From positions 2,356,001 to 2,420,000 of the forward strand of contig NZ_UHCT01000001.1 of the NCBI RefSeq assembly GCF_900458435.1: 64,000 nt of DNA, in the 5' to 3' direction. The translations under genes and the position numbers were made by a program. Source of the DNA: Staphylococcus carnosus. GTDB taxonomy: Bacteria; Bacillota; Bacilli; Staphylococcales; Staphylococcaceae. Below are positions 50,874-61,447 of this stretch, piece by piece; position 1 is the stretch's first letter, and the number at the start of each line of letters is the position of its first letter. The notes under the pieces were generated by a model. That model was given only the letters and a program-made list of their open reading frames with translations, was not told the origin of the DNA and did no database searches.

Positions 50874-51419
50874 TTATTTATTTTGGTAAACTTCAGGTTT
50901 TAATGTACCGACGTACGGTAAATTACGATAAAATTCTGCGTAATCTAAACCATAGCCTACAACAAATTCATCTGGAATTTTACGTCCTACATATTTTGCT
51001 TCAATATCTGCTTTGCGACGATTAGGTTTATCTAATAGTGTCACGATTTCTAAAGAATTCACGCGACGTGATTTCAATAATTCAGTAATAGACTTCAAAG
51101 TTGTACCTGTTTCCAAAATATCTTCAATAATCAAAACATCTTTATTTTCGATTGAGCTGCCTAAATCTTTCAGGATTTTAACTTCTCCTGTTGATTCAGT
51201 TCCGCCATGATAGCTTGAAACATCCATAAAATCGATAGATAGATGTGTATCGATACGTTTAATCAAATCTGACATAAACATAGCAGATCCTTTTAAAATA
51301 CCAATACAAACAAGGTCCTTACCTCTATAGTCCTTTGTGATTTCTGCGCCGAGTTGGCGGCAAATCTGCTGAATTTCATCTTCAGTCAGTAATATTTCCT
51401 TTAAATCATCTTTCATCAT
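50874..51419 (-). CDS. hpt: Hypoxanthine phosphoribosyltransferase
   Basis: This is a 181-residue purine-salvage enzyme that makes IMP or GMP from hypoxanthine or guanine and PRPP. The PRPP-binding loop VLIIEDILETGTT is at 96-108 and the flexible-loop region SSYHGGTESTGE just before. It starts 2 bases after the tilS stop, with AGGAG at 7 bases. The prs gene that makes PRPP is in the same window (62350). Confidence 0.97.
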   Translation of the reverse strand: MMKDDLKEILLTEDEIQQICRQLGAEITKDYRGKDLVCIGILKGSAMFMSDLIKRIDTHLSIDFMDVSSYHGGTESTGEVKILKDLGSSIENKDVLIIEDILETGTTLKSITELLKSRRVNSLEIVTLLDKPNRRKADIEAKYVGRKIPDEFVVGYGLDYAEFYRNLPYVGTLKPEVYQNK

Positions 51420-51421
51420 GA

Positions 51422-52702
51422 TTACACTCCTAAATTTGTGATCTCTAATTTTTTTTCATAATTCGGCGCAGTAAAAAGTGTGCCGACTGCGACTATCTCC
51501 CCTTGTTTATTCAGCAATATGGGCAATCGATCGCGTTCGTAGCCTGGAACTTTGCGATTGATCATCAAGCGGTTGACTTTCTGATGGCCTCTGTTTTGAG
51601 GTAAAACAAAACGGTCACCTGCTTGGCGTACACGAACCACTATCGGCAAATCCGCATCCTCAATTGTTTCATCGATTATAATTTGATATGTACCAAACTG
51701 ATAATGTCCTGATTGTGTAATCCGCTTCGGTGTTAAATCTGTATCTGTATAACCCATTATTATAAATTTATCATACACAATTTGAATATTCCATTTATCT
51801 GTCGCATAAATTACAGCTTGAGCAGCTGAACTCTCCAGTTGTGCAAACCATTCATGATAAGCATGTTCAGAAATAGGTTGGTTTTTTGTCCACTTATTCA
51901 ACAACTTATCCATAACTGTAGTTTTTTGTGAATGCATCAGCTGGTTGAATGCATTGCGGTCTATATTGATACGCTCTTGTTCAGTTTCTGTATTTTCTTG
52001 AATAAATCGATCTGCAGTATCTTGCAGCTGCTGAAATTGTGCATCATGCCATTGTTTTAATTTCAATAATTGCGAAACATCCAGCTGCGGATTTTCATCA
52101 ATCTCCGGCAAAATACGATTACGGATATCATTTCTGACATAATGGTTATCTGTATTAGATGCATCTTCATAATAAGGCACTTCATTGGTCACTTGATACT
52201 GTCTGATAACCCTTTTAGTGACATTCAGCAACGGACGAACCAATTTAAAACCAGGACGTGTTTCTTGTACAGACATCCCTAACGGACTTCTTGTCGATCT
52301 GCCTGTCATGATCCGGTAAAAAATAGTTTCTAATTGATCATCTTGGTGATGTGCAGTTACTAATACATTCGCACCAATTGTTTTCATGTGTGTTTCGAAC
52401 CAATCATAACGTTGTTCACGTGCTGTATGTTGAATACTTTTTCCTTGTGCTGTCAGTTCAGATAAATCCAAATGATGGACAGCCAAAGGAATTTGATGCT
52501 TTTCACAATAATCGCGAATAAATTGTTCTTCTTCTTTTGAGGCTTCACGAATACCATGATTGACATGCAGCACGGTCAGTTTTTGATATGTATGTGCAAA
52601 TTCTGTTGTTAATACATCAAGCAGCACCATACTGTCTACACCAGTTGAAACAGCTATAGCGAGATGGTCGTTTTCAGTCCAACCTTGTGTATAAATATTC
52701 AT
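51422..52702 (-). CDS. tilS: tRNA(Ile)-lysidine synthase
   Basis: This is a 426-residue enzyme that converts C34 of the CAT-anticodon tRNA-Ile to lysidine, so that it reads AUA. The PP-loop AVSTGVDSMVLL has its core STGVDS at 19-24, and the C-terminal TilS domain is present (QAGDRFVLPQNRGHQKVNRL). I start it at ATG 52700-52702, with GAGGTG upstream. The longer frame to 52753 lies in the leader. It is less like other staphylococcal TilS than its neighbours are to theirs, which is usual for this protein. Confidence 0.94.
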   Translation of the reverse strand: MNIYTQGWTENDHLAIAVSTGVDSMVLLDVLTTEFAHTYQKLTVLHVNHGIREASKEEEQFIRDYCEKHQIPLAVHHLDLSELTAQGKSIQHTAREQRYDWFETHMKTIGANVLVTAHHQDDQLETIFYRIMTGRSTRSPLGMSVQETRPGFKLVRPLLNVTKRVIRQYQVTNEVPYYEDASNTDNHYVRNDIRNRILPEIDENPQLDVSQLLKLKQWHDAQFQQLQDTADRFIQENTETEQERINIDRNAFNQLMHSQKTTVMDKLLNKWTKNQPISEHAYHEWFAQLESSAAQAVIYATDKWNIQIVYDKFIIMGYTDTDLTPKRITQSGHYQFGTYQIIIDETIEDADLPIVVRVRQAGDRFVLPQNRGHQKVNRLMINRKVPGYERDRLPILLNKQGEIVAVGTLFTAPNYEKKLEITNLGV

Positions 52703-52772
52703 TGCCTTCACCTCGTTCACATGGTATCTAAAAAAGAAATGGTTGATGCTCAAACTTTATCGGTTTAAAAAA

Positions 52773-52845
52773 GGGACTTATGGATGAAGAAAGCTGTCTC
52801 TCTCGATCATTGCGGCAATAGTCGTAGTTGTTTCTAATCAGCCCC
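52773..52845 (-). promoter_or_regulatory. Candidate attenuator in the tilS-hpt leader
   Basis: The transcript should begin near GGGGCT (52840-52845), which can pair with AGTCCC (52773-52778). Six T residues follow at once (52767-52772). This has the form of a terminator with a long structured loop. The loop contains a possible 10-codon frame (ATG to TAA, MIERDSFLHP) without a clear binding site. The signal it would respond to is unknown. Confidence 0.4.
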
Positions 52846-52848
52846 TAT

Positions 52849-52876
52849 ATTATACCTGTTTCATACTTCATTACAA
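52849..52876 (-). promoter_or_regulatory. Sigma-A promoter of tilS-hpt
   Basis: TTGTAA (52871-52876), a 16-base spacer and TATAAT (52849-52854) on the minus strand, with a leader of about 140 bases before tilS. Confidence 0.7.
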
Positions 52877-52909
52877 AGAGATACGTATTTTATTTTTTCA
52901 AAATAAAAT

Positions 52910-52933
52910 AGACTGTTCCCTAAGAAACAGTCT
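52910..52933 (-). terminator. Terminator after yabR
   Basis: AGACTGTT (52910-52917) pairs with AACAGTCT (52926-52933), followed by ATTTTATTTT on the minus strand. Confidence 0.85.
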
Positions 52934-52953
52934 AGATTATATATAAGATGAGA

Positions 52954-53364
52954 TTAGCGTCTAGAACCTCTGCCGCCTCTTCTTGATTCAGTTTGACGTT
53001 TGATAGAAGTCATTTTTTCTTCGCTATCTTTTAAGAAGTTGCTTAATTTCTTTTCAAAGTCCTCTGGTTTACTTTGTGCTGGTTTACCGTGGTGGTTATT
53101 GCCACCTCTATGGTGTTGTCTTTTTGGACGATCTTTTGCTTTTTTAATTGAAAGACTAATTTTGCCGTCGTCAGCAATAGATAGTACCTTAACTTCTACT
53201 TCATCTCCCACAGACAAATGTTCTTCAACATTTTCAACGTACTTGTCTGCAACTTCACTGATGTGAACTAAGCCACTTTTCCCTTCAGGTAATTCTACAA
53301 ACGCACCAAATTTCTTGATACCAGTGACTTTCCCTTTAAGCTTGCTTCCTACTTCGATTGACAT
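52954..53364 (-). CDS. S1-domain RNA-binding protein (YabR family)
   Basis: This is a 136-residue protein with one S1 RNA-binding domain (about 1-72; GSKLKGKVTGIKKFGAFVELPEGKSGLVHISEV). A basic, His/Gly/Arg-rich tail ending RRGGRGSRR follows. Related proteins are YabR and general stress protein 13 of Bacillus, which associate with ribosomes. It is the last gene of the pth-mfd-divIC run, 134 bases after divIC. The exact role is unknown. Confidence 0.88.
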   Translation of the reverse strand: MSIEVGSKLKGKVTGIKKFGAFVELPEGKSGLVHISEVADKYVENVEEHLSVGDEVEVKVLSIADDGKISLSIKKAKDRPKRQHHRGGNNHHGKPAQSKPEDFEKKLSNFLKDSEEKMTSIKRQTESRRGGRGSRR

Positions 53365-53498
53365 ATCCTAAATAAATCCTCCGATTTCTTTCAATTTTAA
53401 TTTAACTCTATTATATGCTTGTTGTCACAATTTAACAATGCTATATCAGTTAATTCAATTAGATATTTCATTTCCCTCTACTAAAAAGATTTATGCCT

Positions 53499-53870
53499 CT
53501 ACTTTTTACCTTTATCTTTCGGTAATTTGAAAATCACTTCGCCGTCATTACTTAGATAATAATCATCACGTGCAATTTTCTCGATATAGTCTTTATTATT
53601 CAAATTGTTAAGCTGTTCTTTTAAAGCAATTTCTTCATCTTGCTGCTTCTGAAATTTTTCTTCTTTCGCTTTTCGTTCTTTAGCATCATCTGCATTGCTT
53701 CTGATTTGGGTGAACACCATAATAGAAAGAATTAAGATAATCGCCAGTAAAATACCCGCAAACAGCATAATACGCCGTTTCACGACACGTTTTCTCATCT
53801 CATGCCGTTTTTTCTTGCGGTTTTCATTTTCAATGTACCGATTCTCCATATGTTCAACTTTTCTATTCAT
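53499..53870 (-). CDS. divIC: Septum formation initiator DivIC
   Basis: This is a 123-residue division protein. It has a basic N-terminus, one membrane helix (about 34-53) and an extracellular coiled coil (about 60-90), then the family motif NKDYIEKIARDDYYLSNDGEVIF. It works with DivIB and FtsL in the divisome. GGAGG stands 9 bases before the ATG. It follows rqcP by 14 bases. Confidence 0.95.
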   Translation of the reverse strand: MNRKVEHMENRYIENENRKKKRHEMRKRVVKRRIMLFAGILLAIILILSIMVFTQIRSNADDAKERKAKEEKFQKQQDEEIALKEQLNNLNNKDYIEKIARDDYYLSNDGEVIFKLPKDKGKK

Positions 53871-53884
53871 GGCAATTCACCTCC

Positions 53885-54151
53885 TTAATCATTTTCGTTA
53901 ATACGTTCTTCTTTGACGAGTTCATACATGCCTTTAGCGTTTTCTTTAGAAGCATGCTCATTTAATCCTGTTACTTTAATCGTAACCACACGTTGGCCGA
54001 AGCGGATCACAATCTCATCTCCGACTTTCACGTCCGTACCGGCTTTAGCTGTATTGCCGTTGACTTGTACACGGCCTTGGTCACTGACTTCTTTAGCCAA
54101 GGTGCGTCGTTTGATTAAACGTGAAACTTTTAAATACTTGTCTAATCTCAC
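53885..54151 (-). CDS. rqcP: S4-domain protein RqcP (YabO/HslR family)
   Basis: This is an 88-residue S4-type RNA-binding protein (MRLDKYLKVSRLIKRRTLAKEV). The Bacillus member RqcP works with RqcH in adding alanine tails to stalled peptides on the large subunit. The start is GTG (54149-54151), one base after the yabN stop, with GAGGG at 8 bases. The RqcP role is inferred from family and conserved neighbourhood. Confidence 0.9.
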   Translation of the reverse strand: MRLDKYLKVSRLIKRRTLAKEVSDQGRVQVNGNTAKAGTDVKVGDEIVIRFGQRVVTIKVTGLNEHASKENAKGMYELVKEERINEND

Positions 54152-54152
54152 T

Positions 54153-55349
54153 CTATTTTCCCTCTTTCTTTTCTAAAAAGGCGCTTAGTTCTGCCTCATT
54201 ATAGTCTTTATTTTTGATATCATCATACAACGCCATAAAATGGTCTGCAAATACTTTCTCAAATTTAACACGTTCTTGTTTGCCTTCTTCAGCTTTTGCC
54301 TCTGACCATATTGCTTTTAAATCCTCTACATTTTCAGCGTGCGCTTCTCCAAAAACATGAGGATGACGGCGGATCATTTTATCATTCATGCTTTCAATTA
54401 CTTCATGGACATCCATGTATCCTTCTTTTTTGCCGATACTCGTATGCAGCATTACCTGAAGCAGAATATCTCCGAGTTCTTCAATCATATGCCAATCATC
54501 TTCATTATCAATTGCTTCAAACAATTCAAAAGTTTCTTCTAGTAAATAACGTTTCAATGAATCATGGGTTTGTTCTTTATCCCATGGACACCCTTTTTCA
54601 TCATCTACCAAAGTATCAATGACTGATTCCGCAAAATCAAAATCACGATGCATTAAATCTGTATCTTCAATACGCGGCACAAATACGCTGGTCAAATTAC
54701 TGAAAATATCATGATGATCTAGTTCGAATAATGGCGTTTCAATTAGTGCTGCACCTGTACTACGTGCGCCATCTACAATCCATACCGTATAATCATCAGG
54801 ATAGCGTTCCATTAATGTCAGTTTTAAATCACCCGCTGTCATCGCACTATAGACTTGTGTAATCAAGGTATGCGTACGAATATTCAATTGCGATGCTTCT
54901 AAAGCTGTACCGTCCAACAATGTAAAGCCGTCATTCGGATCTGCTTGTACCGCTTCAAACACGTCATCAATGAAACTTTTACCGCCTAATACTCGCACTT
55001 TTACATCATCATGGCTCGCTGCATATGCTGTTAAGAGTGCAGTCGTAGTTTCAGCCACTCTCGGATGCCCAGGCACTGCATAGACGATATCTTCTGATTG
55101 TGCAGCTTCCACTAACCGCGCTACAATTTCTTCATATACCTCAGAAAATTCATCATGTGCTTCGTAAACATCATCAAAACTCATCCATTCTATTTCAGCT
55201 TGTTCTGTATCACGCAATTCTTGAATCACCGGGTGGTCCAGTGTACGCGCATAAACCTTAGGTGTATTGATTAAATAGCGGTATACACCTAAAGGCAGTT
55301 CATCAAGTCCATAATTGCCTAAACCTGCAATTGTAATCGTATGTGTCAT
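54153..55349 (-). CDS. YabN-type fusion: tetrapyrrole methylase-like domain plus MazG pyrophosphohydrolase
   Basis: This is a 398-residue two-domain protein. Residues 1 to about 215 resemble SAM-dependent tetrapyrrole methylases (ITIAGLGNYGLDELPLG, YAVPGHPRVAETT). The C-terminal part is a MazG nucleoside triphosphate pyrophosphohydrolase (LLEETFELFEAIDNEDD, MIEELGDILLQV). MazG domains hydrolyse non-canonical or alarmone-related nucleotides. It overlaps yabM by 4 bases and is conserved in this operon. The substrate of the first domain is unknown. Confidence 0.93.
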   Translation of the reverse strand: MTHTITIAGLGNYGLDELPLGVYRYLINTPKVYARTLDHPVIQELRDTEQAEIEWMSFDDVYEAHDEFSEVYEEIVARLVEAAQSEDIVYAVPGHPRVAETTTALLTAYAASHDDVKVRVLGGKSFIDDVFEAVQADPNDGFTLLDGTALEASQLNIRTHTLITQVYSAMTAGDLKLTLMERYPDDYTVWIVDGARSTGAALIETPLFELDHHDIFSNLTSVFVPRIEDTDLMHRDFDFAESVIDTLVDDEKGCPWDKEQTHDSLKRYLLEETFELFEAIDNEDDWHMIEELGDILLQVMLHTSIGKKEGYMDVHEVIESMNDKMIRRHPHVFGEAHAENVEDLKAIWSEAKAEEGKQERVKFEKVFADHFMALYDDIKNKDYNEAELSAFLEKKEGK

Positions 55350-56884
55350 CGTTTTCGTCCTTTCTTAAAGTGATACAATTTATCTCCAAACGGCATATGC
55401 TGCAGTTCTTTATAAGTCAGCAAGTTCAATCCTATAATGGCAGCAACCACCACTGCTACACCAGCTATAGCTGCAACAAGCAATTCCAACATACCTGATA
55501 AACGTTCAGTTGTCGGAAGCAGCCACATCACCACCTGTACCGTGAGCGTCATACCGACCATCGAAATGATTAATTTCATCACAAACGTACGCAAATGTCT
55601 GAAGCGGTAGAAGCGAAATGCACGCCATTGCAAGACACCCGCAAATAAACATAACGATAAAACCGTACTGATACTCGCGCCGATAATACCGATACGCGGA
55701 ATCAACAAGACATTCAGCACTAATTTCAATAACGCTCCTGCCGCAAAGGTAATTAAAATTAAACGTGACTGACGACGTACCTCAAGCAGCGCAATATTGA
55801 CCATAATCAGCGATACACAAATAACCGTTAGCATATAAATGACTAAAGTAGCCGTCAACACATCATTTTTAAAGAACACACGATTCATCAACGGCAGCAG
55901 ATTCATTAATCCGACACCTGCTGCTACACTAATGGTTACTGTGATCTTCAAAGAAGCATTCGCATAACGATTCATACGCTCAAAGCGCCCTTCTCTGAAT
56001 GCATTCGTCAATAAAGGAATTAAGACAAAACAAAAAGTTGTCGTCACAATCAGACCGATTTGAATAAAAGAAGCACCGCGGTCATAAATCCCTTTTTGTA
56101 CAATAGATTCTTTAAATGAAAGTCCATAATGCTGCAATTCACGTATGACACTGAAACTATCCATCAATTGCCATGTTGTCACAATTAAATGAGAGGCTGA
56201 GAAAATGATAATTGCTGCAGTCAAACGTTTCCAAACTTGGCTTTCTATATCATTTTCACGCCACTGCCATTGAAAGCGAAACGGTCTTTTCCATATCAGG
56301 AACAACGATGCAGCTAAGAAACCGAGCGCTGAAGCAAGTATCGACCATTTACCAATTTGATAAATCGTGCCGTGACCGACCGCAAAAACGACGATCATCG
56401 CTAAAATGATACCGACACGCACAATTTGTTCAATCACTTGTGAGTAAGCCGGCAATTCCATTTGTTGACGCGATTGATAACTGCCCCGCAAAACGCCAAG
56501 TACACCGACCACCAAGAAACTGCAGCTCGCCATTTGTATCATCGGTGTCAAATGCATATCGCCCATAATACGCGCAATCACAGAAGCACCTGAAAAGACG
56601 ATTAAAAATATCGCAAAACAAGCCGTCTGTATGCCGATTGCAACTTGGCTGATACGTTTGTCTGTCCAATGTGCACCGAAGTTTTGTGTCACCGCACTCG
56701 GAATCGCATTCATAGACAAAATCGTAGCCAGCGATAAAAATGGATACACTTGCTGGTACGCATACAGTCCCGCATCACCTAATACATTTTGATAAGGCAC
56801 TCGATAAATTGCACTCAGTATTTTAACCGCAATTAAAGCGAGTGTCAGAATGACCACGCCATTAAAGGCTGATTTACGCTTCAT
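55346..56884 (-). CDS. Polysaccharide/lipid flippase-like membrane protein (YabM, MOP superfamily)
   Basis: This is a 512-residue integral membrane protein with about 14 hydrophobic segments, of the SpoVB/MurJ-like branch of the MOP flippase superfamily. Motifs are [23 protein letters not shown] near the N-terminus and [17 protein letters not shown] later. It may flip a lipid-linked cell-wall or polysaccharide precursor. It overlaps the end of mfd by 11 bases. Its codons are richer in G and C than those of many neighbours. The substrate is not established. Confidence 0.87.
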   Translation of the reverse strand: MKRKSAFNGVVILTLALIAVKILSAIYRVPYQNVLGDAGLYAYQQVYPFLSLATILSMNAIPSAVTQNFGAHWTDKRISQVAIGIQTACFAIFLIVFSGASVIARIMGDMHLTPMIQMASCSFLVVGVLGVLRGSYQSRQQMELPAYSQVIEQIVRVGIILAMIVVFAVGHGTIYQIGKWSILASALGFLAASLFLIWKRPFRFQWQWRENDIESQVWKRLTAAIIIFSASHLIVTTWQLMDSFSVIRELQHYGLSFKESIVQKGIYDRGASFIQIGLIVTTTFCFVLIPLLTNAFREGRFERMNRYANASLKITVTISVAAGVGLMNLLPLMNRVFFKNDVLTATLVIYMLTVICVSLIMVNIALLEVRRQSRLILITFAAGALLKLVLNVLLIPRIGIIGASISTVLSLCLFAGVLQWRAFRFYRFRHLRTFVMKLIISMVGMTLTVQVVMWLLPTTERLSGMLELLVAAIAGVAVVVAAIIGLNLLTYKELQHMPFGDKLYHFKKGRKR

Positions 56885-59800
56885 CCGGTATAACCATACT
56901 TTCTTCCAATGATTTCATTAAGAATTTCAGACGATCGAACCATGCACCGGCGCGTTTATTTTTAGCCAATGTGACTTTCATTGCACCATCTTCAACACCG
57001 ACTTTCATGTCGCGTCCTAAAGGCAAGGTTTGTTTGAATAATGCTTCGCCGTTAATATCTTCTGTACCTTTTTCAGACAGTTGGACTTCAACTGCTTTAC
57101 CAGTGTCTTTAATATGCAGTACACCGACATTCAATGCATGAATACGCATTTCAACAATATCCAGCAAACGTTCAACTTGAATTGGATATTCATTGAAACG
57201 ATCAATCAATTCATCTTTAATATCCATTAACTGCTCTTCATTTTCAATTTGACGGAGTTTTTTATAGATTTCAATTTTAGATTGTTCATTCGGGATATAT
57301 TCTGTCGGCAGATATACATCCATGTTCAAGTCAATTTCGATTTCTGGTGTGGTTGTTTCTTCTTTGATGCCGCGTTTTTCGTTAACTGCTTCTTCTAACA
57401 TTTGTGAGTACAAGTCGAAACCGACTGAATCAATAAAGCCGTGCTGCTGTTTACCAAGCAAGTTGCCGGCACCGCGAATATTCAAATCACGCATCGCAAT
57501 TTTGAAGCCGCTGCCGAGTTCTGTAAACTCTTTGATAGCTTGCAGACGTTCTTCTGCTGTTTCAGACAACACTTTGTTTGTCGGATGCAAGAAGTAAGCA
57601 TAACCGACACGAGATGAACGGCCGACACGTCCGCGCAATTGATACAATTGGCTCAAACCGAAACGGTCTGCATCTTCAATAATCAAAGTATTCGCATTCG
57701 GCACGTCTACGCCGGTTTCAATAATTGTTGTAGTGACTAAAATATCGTATTCTCCGTCGACGAATCCAATCATCGTATCTTCTAGTTCACGTTCTGTCAT
57801 ACGACCATGTGCCACACCGATATTGGCTTCAGGCATCAGCATTTGCAATTGTTCTTTCTTCTCATAGATAGATTGTACTTTGTTGTATAAATAGAACGCT
57901 TGGCCGCCGCGTGATAATTCGCGTTCAAGTGCTTCTTTGATGAAATTCGAATTTTGTTCTAGGACATAAGTTTGGACTGGGAAGCGGTTTTCCGGCGGTG
58001 TTTCAATAACAGATAAATCACGTACTCCAAGCATACTCATATGCAACGTACGCGGAATCGGTGTTGCTGTCAATGTCAAAACATCAACGTTTGTTTTCAA
58101 TGATTTAATACGTTCTTTATGTCTTACGCCAAAACGTTGTTCTTCATCGACTACAAGCAATCCTAAATCTTTATACTTCACATCTTTAGCTAAGAGTTTA
58201 TGTGTCCCTACGACAATGTCGACTGTACCGTCTTCCAAACCTTTTTTAGTTTCTTTAACTTCTTTCGGTGTACGAAAACGACTCATCAACTCAATATTTA
58301 CCGGGAAATCTTGCATACGTTCGATTAATGTTTCATAGTGTTGCTGTGCTAAGATAGTTGTCGGAACCAAGAAAGCCACTTGTTTGCCTTCCATTACAGC
58401 TTTAAAAGCAGCACGCAGGGCAACTTCTGTTTTACCATAACCCACATCACCGCAAAGCAGACGATCCATAGGACGTTCTTTTTCCATGTCATCTTTGATT
58501 TCTACTATAGATTTACTTTGGTCTGCTGTTAAATCATATGGGAAGTCCATTTCAAATTCATGTTGTTGTTCAGAATCTGCGCCATATTGATAACCTTGTG
58601 CCATTTCACGTTCACGATACAGCTCAATCAATTCATCTGCGATATCTTCAACACTTTGTTGAACTTTAGCTTTCGTTTTCTTCCATTCCGTACCGCCAAG
58701 TTTATTAAGTCTCGGTGTTTTATCTTCAGAAGCAACGTACTTCTGCACTTGATCCATTTGATCGACAGGTACAAATAGTTGGTCTGTCCCTTTGTATTGG
58801 ATTTTGATGTAATCGCGATGTACATCTCCGACTTCAAGTGTTTCTACACCTAAATAACGACCGACACCATGATGGACATGGACTACATAGTCTCCGATTT
58901 TTAAATCTTGATAAGATTTAATACGTTCTGCATTGCTCATTGTCTGTGTGCGTTTTTTAGCTTTTTTCTGTTTAGACTTGAATAATTCACGTTCTGTCAC
59001 AACAGCTAATTGCATATACGGCAGTTCAAAACCTTCTGAAAGACTGCCTTCGACAATGACTGCGTGGCCGCCTTCCATATGTTCTCCTGCTGTACCTTCT
59101 ACAACTGGAATATGCATCTCATTCATCATTGATTTAACGCGTTCTTTTTTCGTTTCTGTTTCAACTAAGACGACTACTGTATAGCCGTTGTTGACATAAC
59201 GTTGAAATTCCGAACGCATAATATCATATTGTCCATAAAATTGTTGAACAGGTTTACTTGAGAATTTAATAATGTTATTTAATTTGACCGGCATACTCGT
59301 AGTGAAAAGTGTGAAGTACGTAATATTTCTCGTGTTGATAAGTTCTTCAAAAGCTTTATCATTCATAAACTGCTGGCCGATAAAACCTTTTCCGCTTTCG
59401 ATTAATTGCGTCATAAAGTCATTGACTTCTGTTGTTAAAGTTTCTTCTGTATCTTTTACTCTATTGTATTCATCTACAGCGATAATCGCATTGTTGCTGA
59501 TATAGTCTACAAGTGTTGCAGGCTGTTCATACATAAAAGTAACTAATCGACGGATGACTTGGTGATCAACAAAGTTGCTGTCGAATTGTAAAAAGCTTTC
59601 GTACGTATCTTTAACGTCATTGCGTACTGACTTATCAATTTTAGGGCGTGTATTTTCATATGCTTCTTTTAATTGTGTTTTGATACGCTTAAGCACATCA
59701 TCCGTAATAATATAATCACTGGCTGAGGTAATTTCTACTGTCTCTTGATTTTCTTCAGAACGTTGTGATTCTATATCGAATTGACGGATTGAATCCACTT

Positions 59801-60392
59801 CTGTATCAAATAGCTCAATACGTACAGGTGCGCCGATTAACGGATAAATATCAATGATACCTCCGCGTAATGAGAATTCTCCGATATGCGAAACAGCAGT
59901 TTCTCGACGATAACCCATATCGACTAATTTATTAAGGAAATCATCAACATCAATATCGTCACCTACTGATAATTTAAGTTGGTGTGACTGCCAGATATCG
60001 ACAGGTGTTTGTAATTTTTTCAGCCCGTTTAAAGGTATGATAAAGAACCCTCGCTGTCCTTCGGCTAAACCAGTAAGGGTACGTACACGTTCACTCATCA
60101 ATTGAGGACTTTGGGTAGAAAACTCTTCAGTCATGATGTCTTGAAGCGGATACTTGTAAATTTCATCATCATTAATATATTGTTGTATGTCTGCCTCTAA
60201 CTTATCTGCTTGATAGAGGTTATTTGTGACTACTACAAGCGGACGATCAGATGAGAGATACTTCTCTGCCATCATCGTTGCTTTGACAGCACCTGAAAGG
60301 CCAGTTACTAAAACATTCTCTTGACCAAATGCATCGTTTAACTCTTCATATCGTTTATCTTTATTTATATAATCTGTAATTATTGATTTCAC
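56874..60392 (-). CDS. mfd: Transcription-repair coupling factor Mfd
   Basis: This is a 1172-residue translocase that pushes stalled RNA polymerase off DNA and recruits UvrA. Parts in order are a UvrB-like N-terminal region, the RNA polymerase interaction domain ([17 protein letters not shown]), the RecG-like helicase with Walker A GDVGYGKT and the DEEQ box in VVDEEQRFG, and the C-terminal TRCF domain. The start is GTG, overlapping the pth stop as GTGA, with GAGG 4 bases upstream. Full family length. Confidence 0.98.
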
Positions 60393-60961
60393 GAGACCTC
60401 ACCATTATATTCATTCATCACATGATCAAATCGAGAATTAGAAACATAATCTTCAACCGCATGTGCAGAATGTTCTATTACTTTATTCATTGTTTCCATT
60501 TCTTGTTTCGAAAATTTCTGTAATACATAATCAGGAACTGACATGCCGTTCGTCGGTCTGCCGATCCCGATACGAATACGTTTAAAGTTATCTGTACCAA
60601 GATGCTGGATAATCGATTTCATTCCATTATGACCCCCGGCACTTCCTTTTTGACGCAAACGCACTTGCCCTTGCGGTAAATCTAAATCATCATAAAGAAC
60701 TAATAAGTCTTCTGGATCTACATTATAATAATCCATTAATGGACCTACAGCTTCTCCTGATAAGTTCATCATTGTCATCGGTTCAATGAGTAATACCTTC
60801 TCTCCGCCAAGTCGTTCAATTGTATATGCACCGCGGAATTTTTGTTTATCTAATTTAAATTGATTAGACTCCAATAGATAATCTATCACTTCGAAGCCGA
60901 TATTATGTTTTGTTTGTTCGAATCGTTTACCGATATTGCCTAATCCGACAATACACTTCAT
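60389..60961 (-). CDS. pth: Peptidyl-tRNA hydrolase
   Basis: This is a 190-residue enzyme that frees tRNA from dropped-off peptidyl-tRNA. It has [21 protein letters not shown] with catalytic H19, and the [18 protein letters not shown] and [12 protein letters not shown] motifs. I start it at ATG 60959-60961, with GGAGG at 8 bases. It is first in the run pth-mfd-yabM-yabN-rqcP-divIC-yabR. Upstream is a terminator at 61071-61106, so it needs its own promoter or read-through. Confidence 0.97.
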
Positions 60962-61070
60962 GCTTTTTTCCTCCATCTCTATAAATTAAAGCGTTAAAAT
61001 GACATTGATCTCGGTGTGGATGATGGTTATTCAATGTCTATGTAGTATGGTTTCACACCCTATCTTAACA

Positions 61071-61106
61071 CAAAAATCTCTCAGCTTAACGAGTTAAGCA
61101 TGAGAG
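61071..61106 (-). terminator. Intrinsic terminator upstream of pth
   Basis: The stem pairs 61078-61089 with 61094-61106, with one bulged base and a CGAG loop. It is followed by ATTTTTG on the minus strand. It lies about 110 bases before the pth start. Confidence 0.8.
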
Positions 61107-61213
61107 GCCATTTGTTATTTTTAAAATTAAAAGTAAAGAAAGAAAAATACCGTTGTTATCGCATATTTCAAAAATAGCAGATAACAGTAAAGTGTTATTC
61201 CGAAAGTTTATGT
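61078..61213 (-). ncRNA. Candidate small RNA (or terminated leader) between ctc and pth
   Basis: A promoter at 61220-61249 and a terminator at 61071-61106, both on the minus strand, define an RNA of about 135 bases with no meaningful open frame. Its middle can fold as GTTATC/GATAAC with an inner loop (about 61150-61185). The 3' end is a strong hairpin in which CTCTCA+GCTTAAC pairs with GTTAAGC+TGAGAG with one bulge. It could be a free sRNA or a leader of pth that is often terminated. Confidence 0.5.
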
Positions 61214-61219
61214 TCTTGT

Positions 61220-61249
61220 ATTATATCTGCGTTGTATTCTTATTGTGAA
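61220..61249 (-). promoter_or_regulatory. Promoter of the candidate small RNA
   Basis: TTCACA (61244-61249), an 18-base spacer and a perfect TATAAT (61220-61225) on the minus strand. A 10-bp perfect inverted repeat (61191-61200 with 61247-61256) spans this promoter and could be an operator or RNA structure. Confidence 0.55.
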
Positions 61250-61256
61250 TAACACT

Positions 61257-61382
61257 CTACATTAATATTATATTCTTAATTACGCAAAGAATCCTTTGCT
61301 GAAAAGAACAAAAACGCGTTGTTGTTAACGCTTCCAACCGCGATTTCTATAAATTTGCGGCGTATTATTACATATTATCGTC
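61257..61382. other. Gene-free remainder of the ctc-pth gap
   Basis: The gap between ctc and pth is 486 bases. This distal part holds a short GCAAAG/CTTTGC hairpin near 61283-61298 but no open frame, promoter or repeat that I can support. Confidence 0.5.
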
Positions 61383-61427
61383 CATAAAAAAAATACCATT
61401 TGCGCCATTTAGCACAAACGGTATTTT
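61383..61427 (-). terminator. Terminator after ctc
   Basis: AAAATACCATTTG (61390-61402) pairs with CAAACGGTATTTT (61415-61427) with one mismatch, followed by a T-run on the minus strand. Confidence 0.9.
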
Positions 61428-61447
61428 CAAATAAAGCGAGAATAAGA

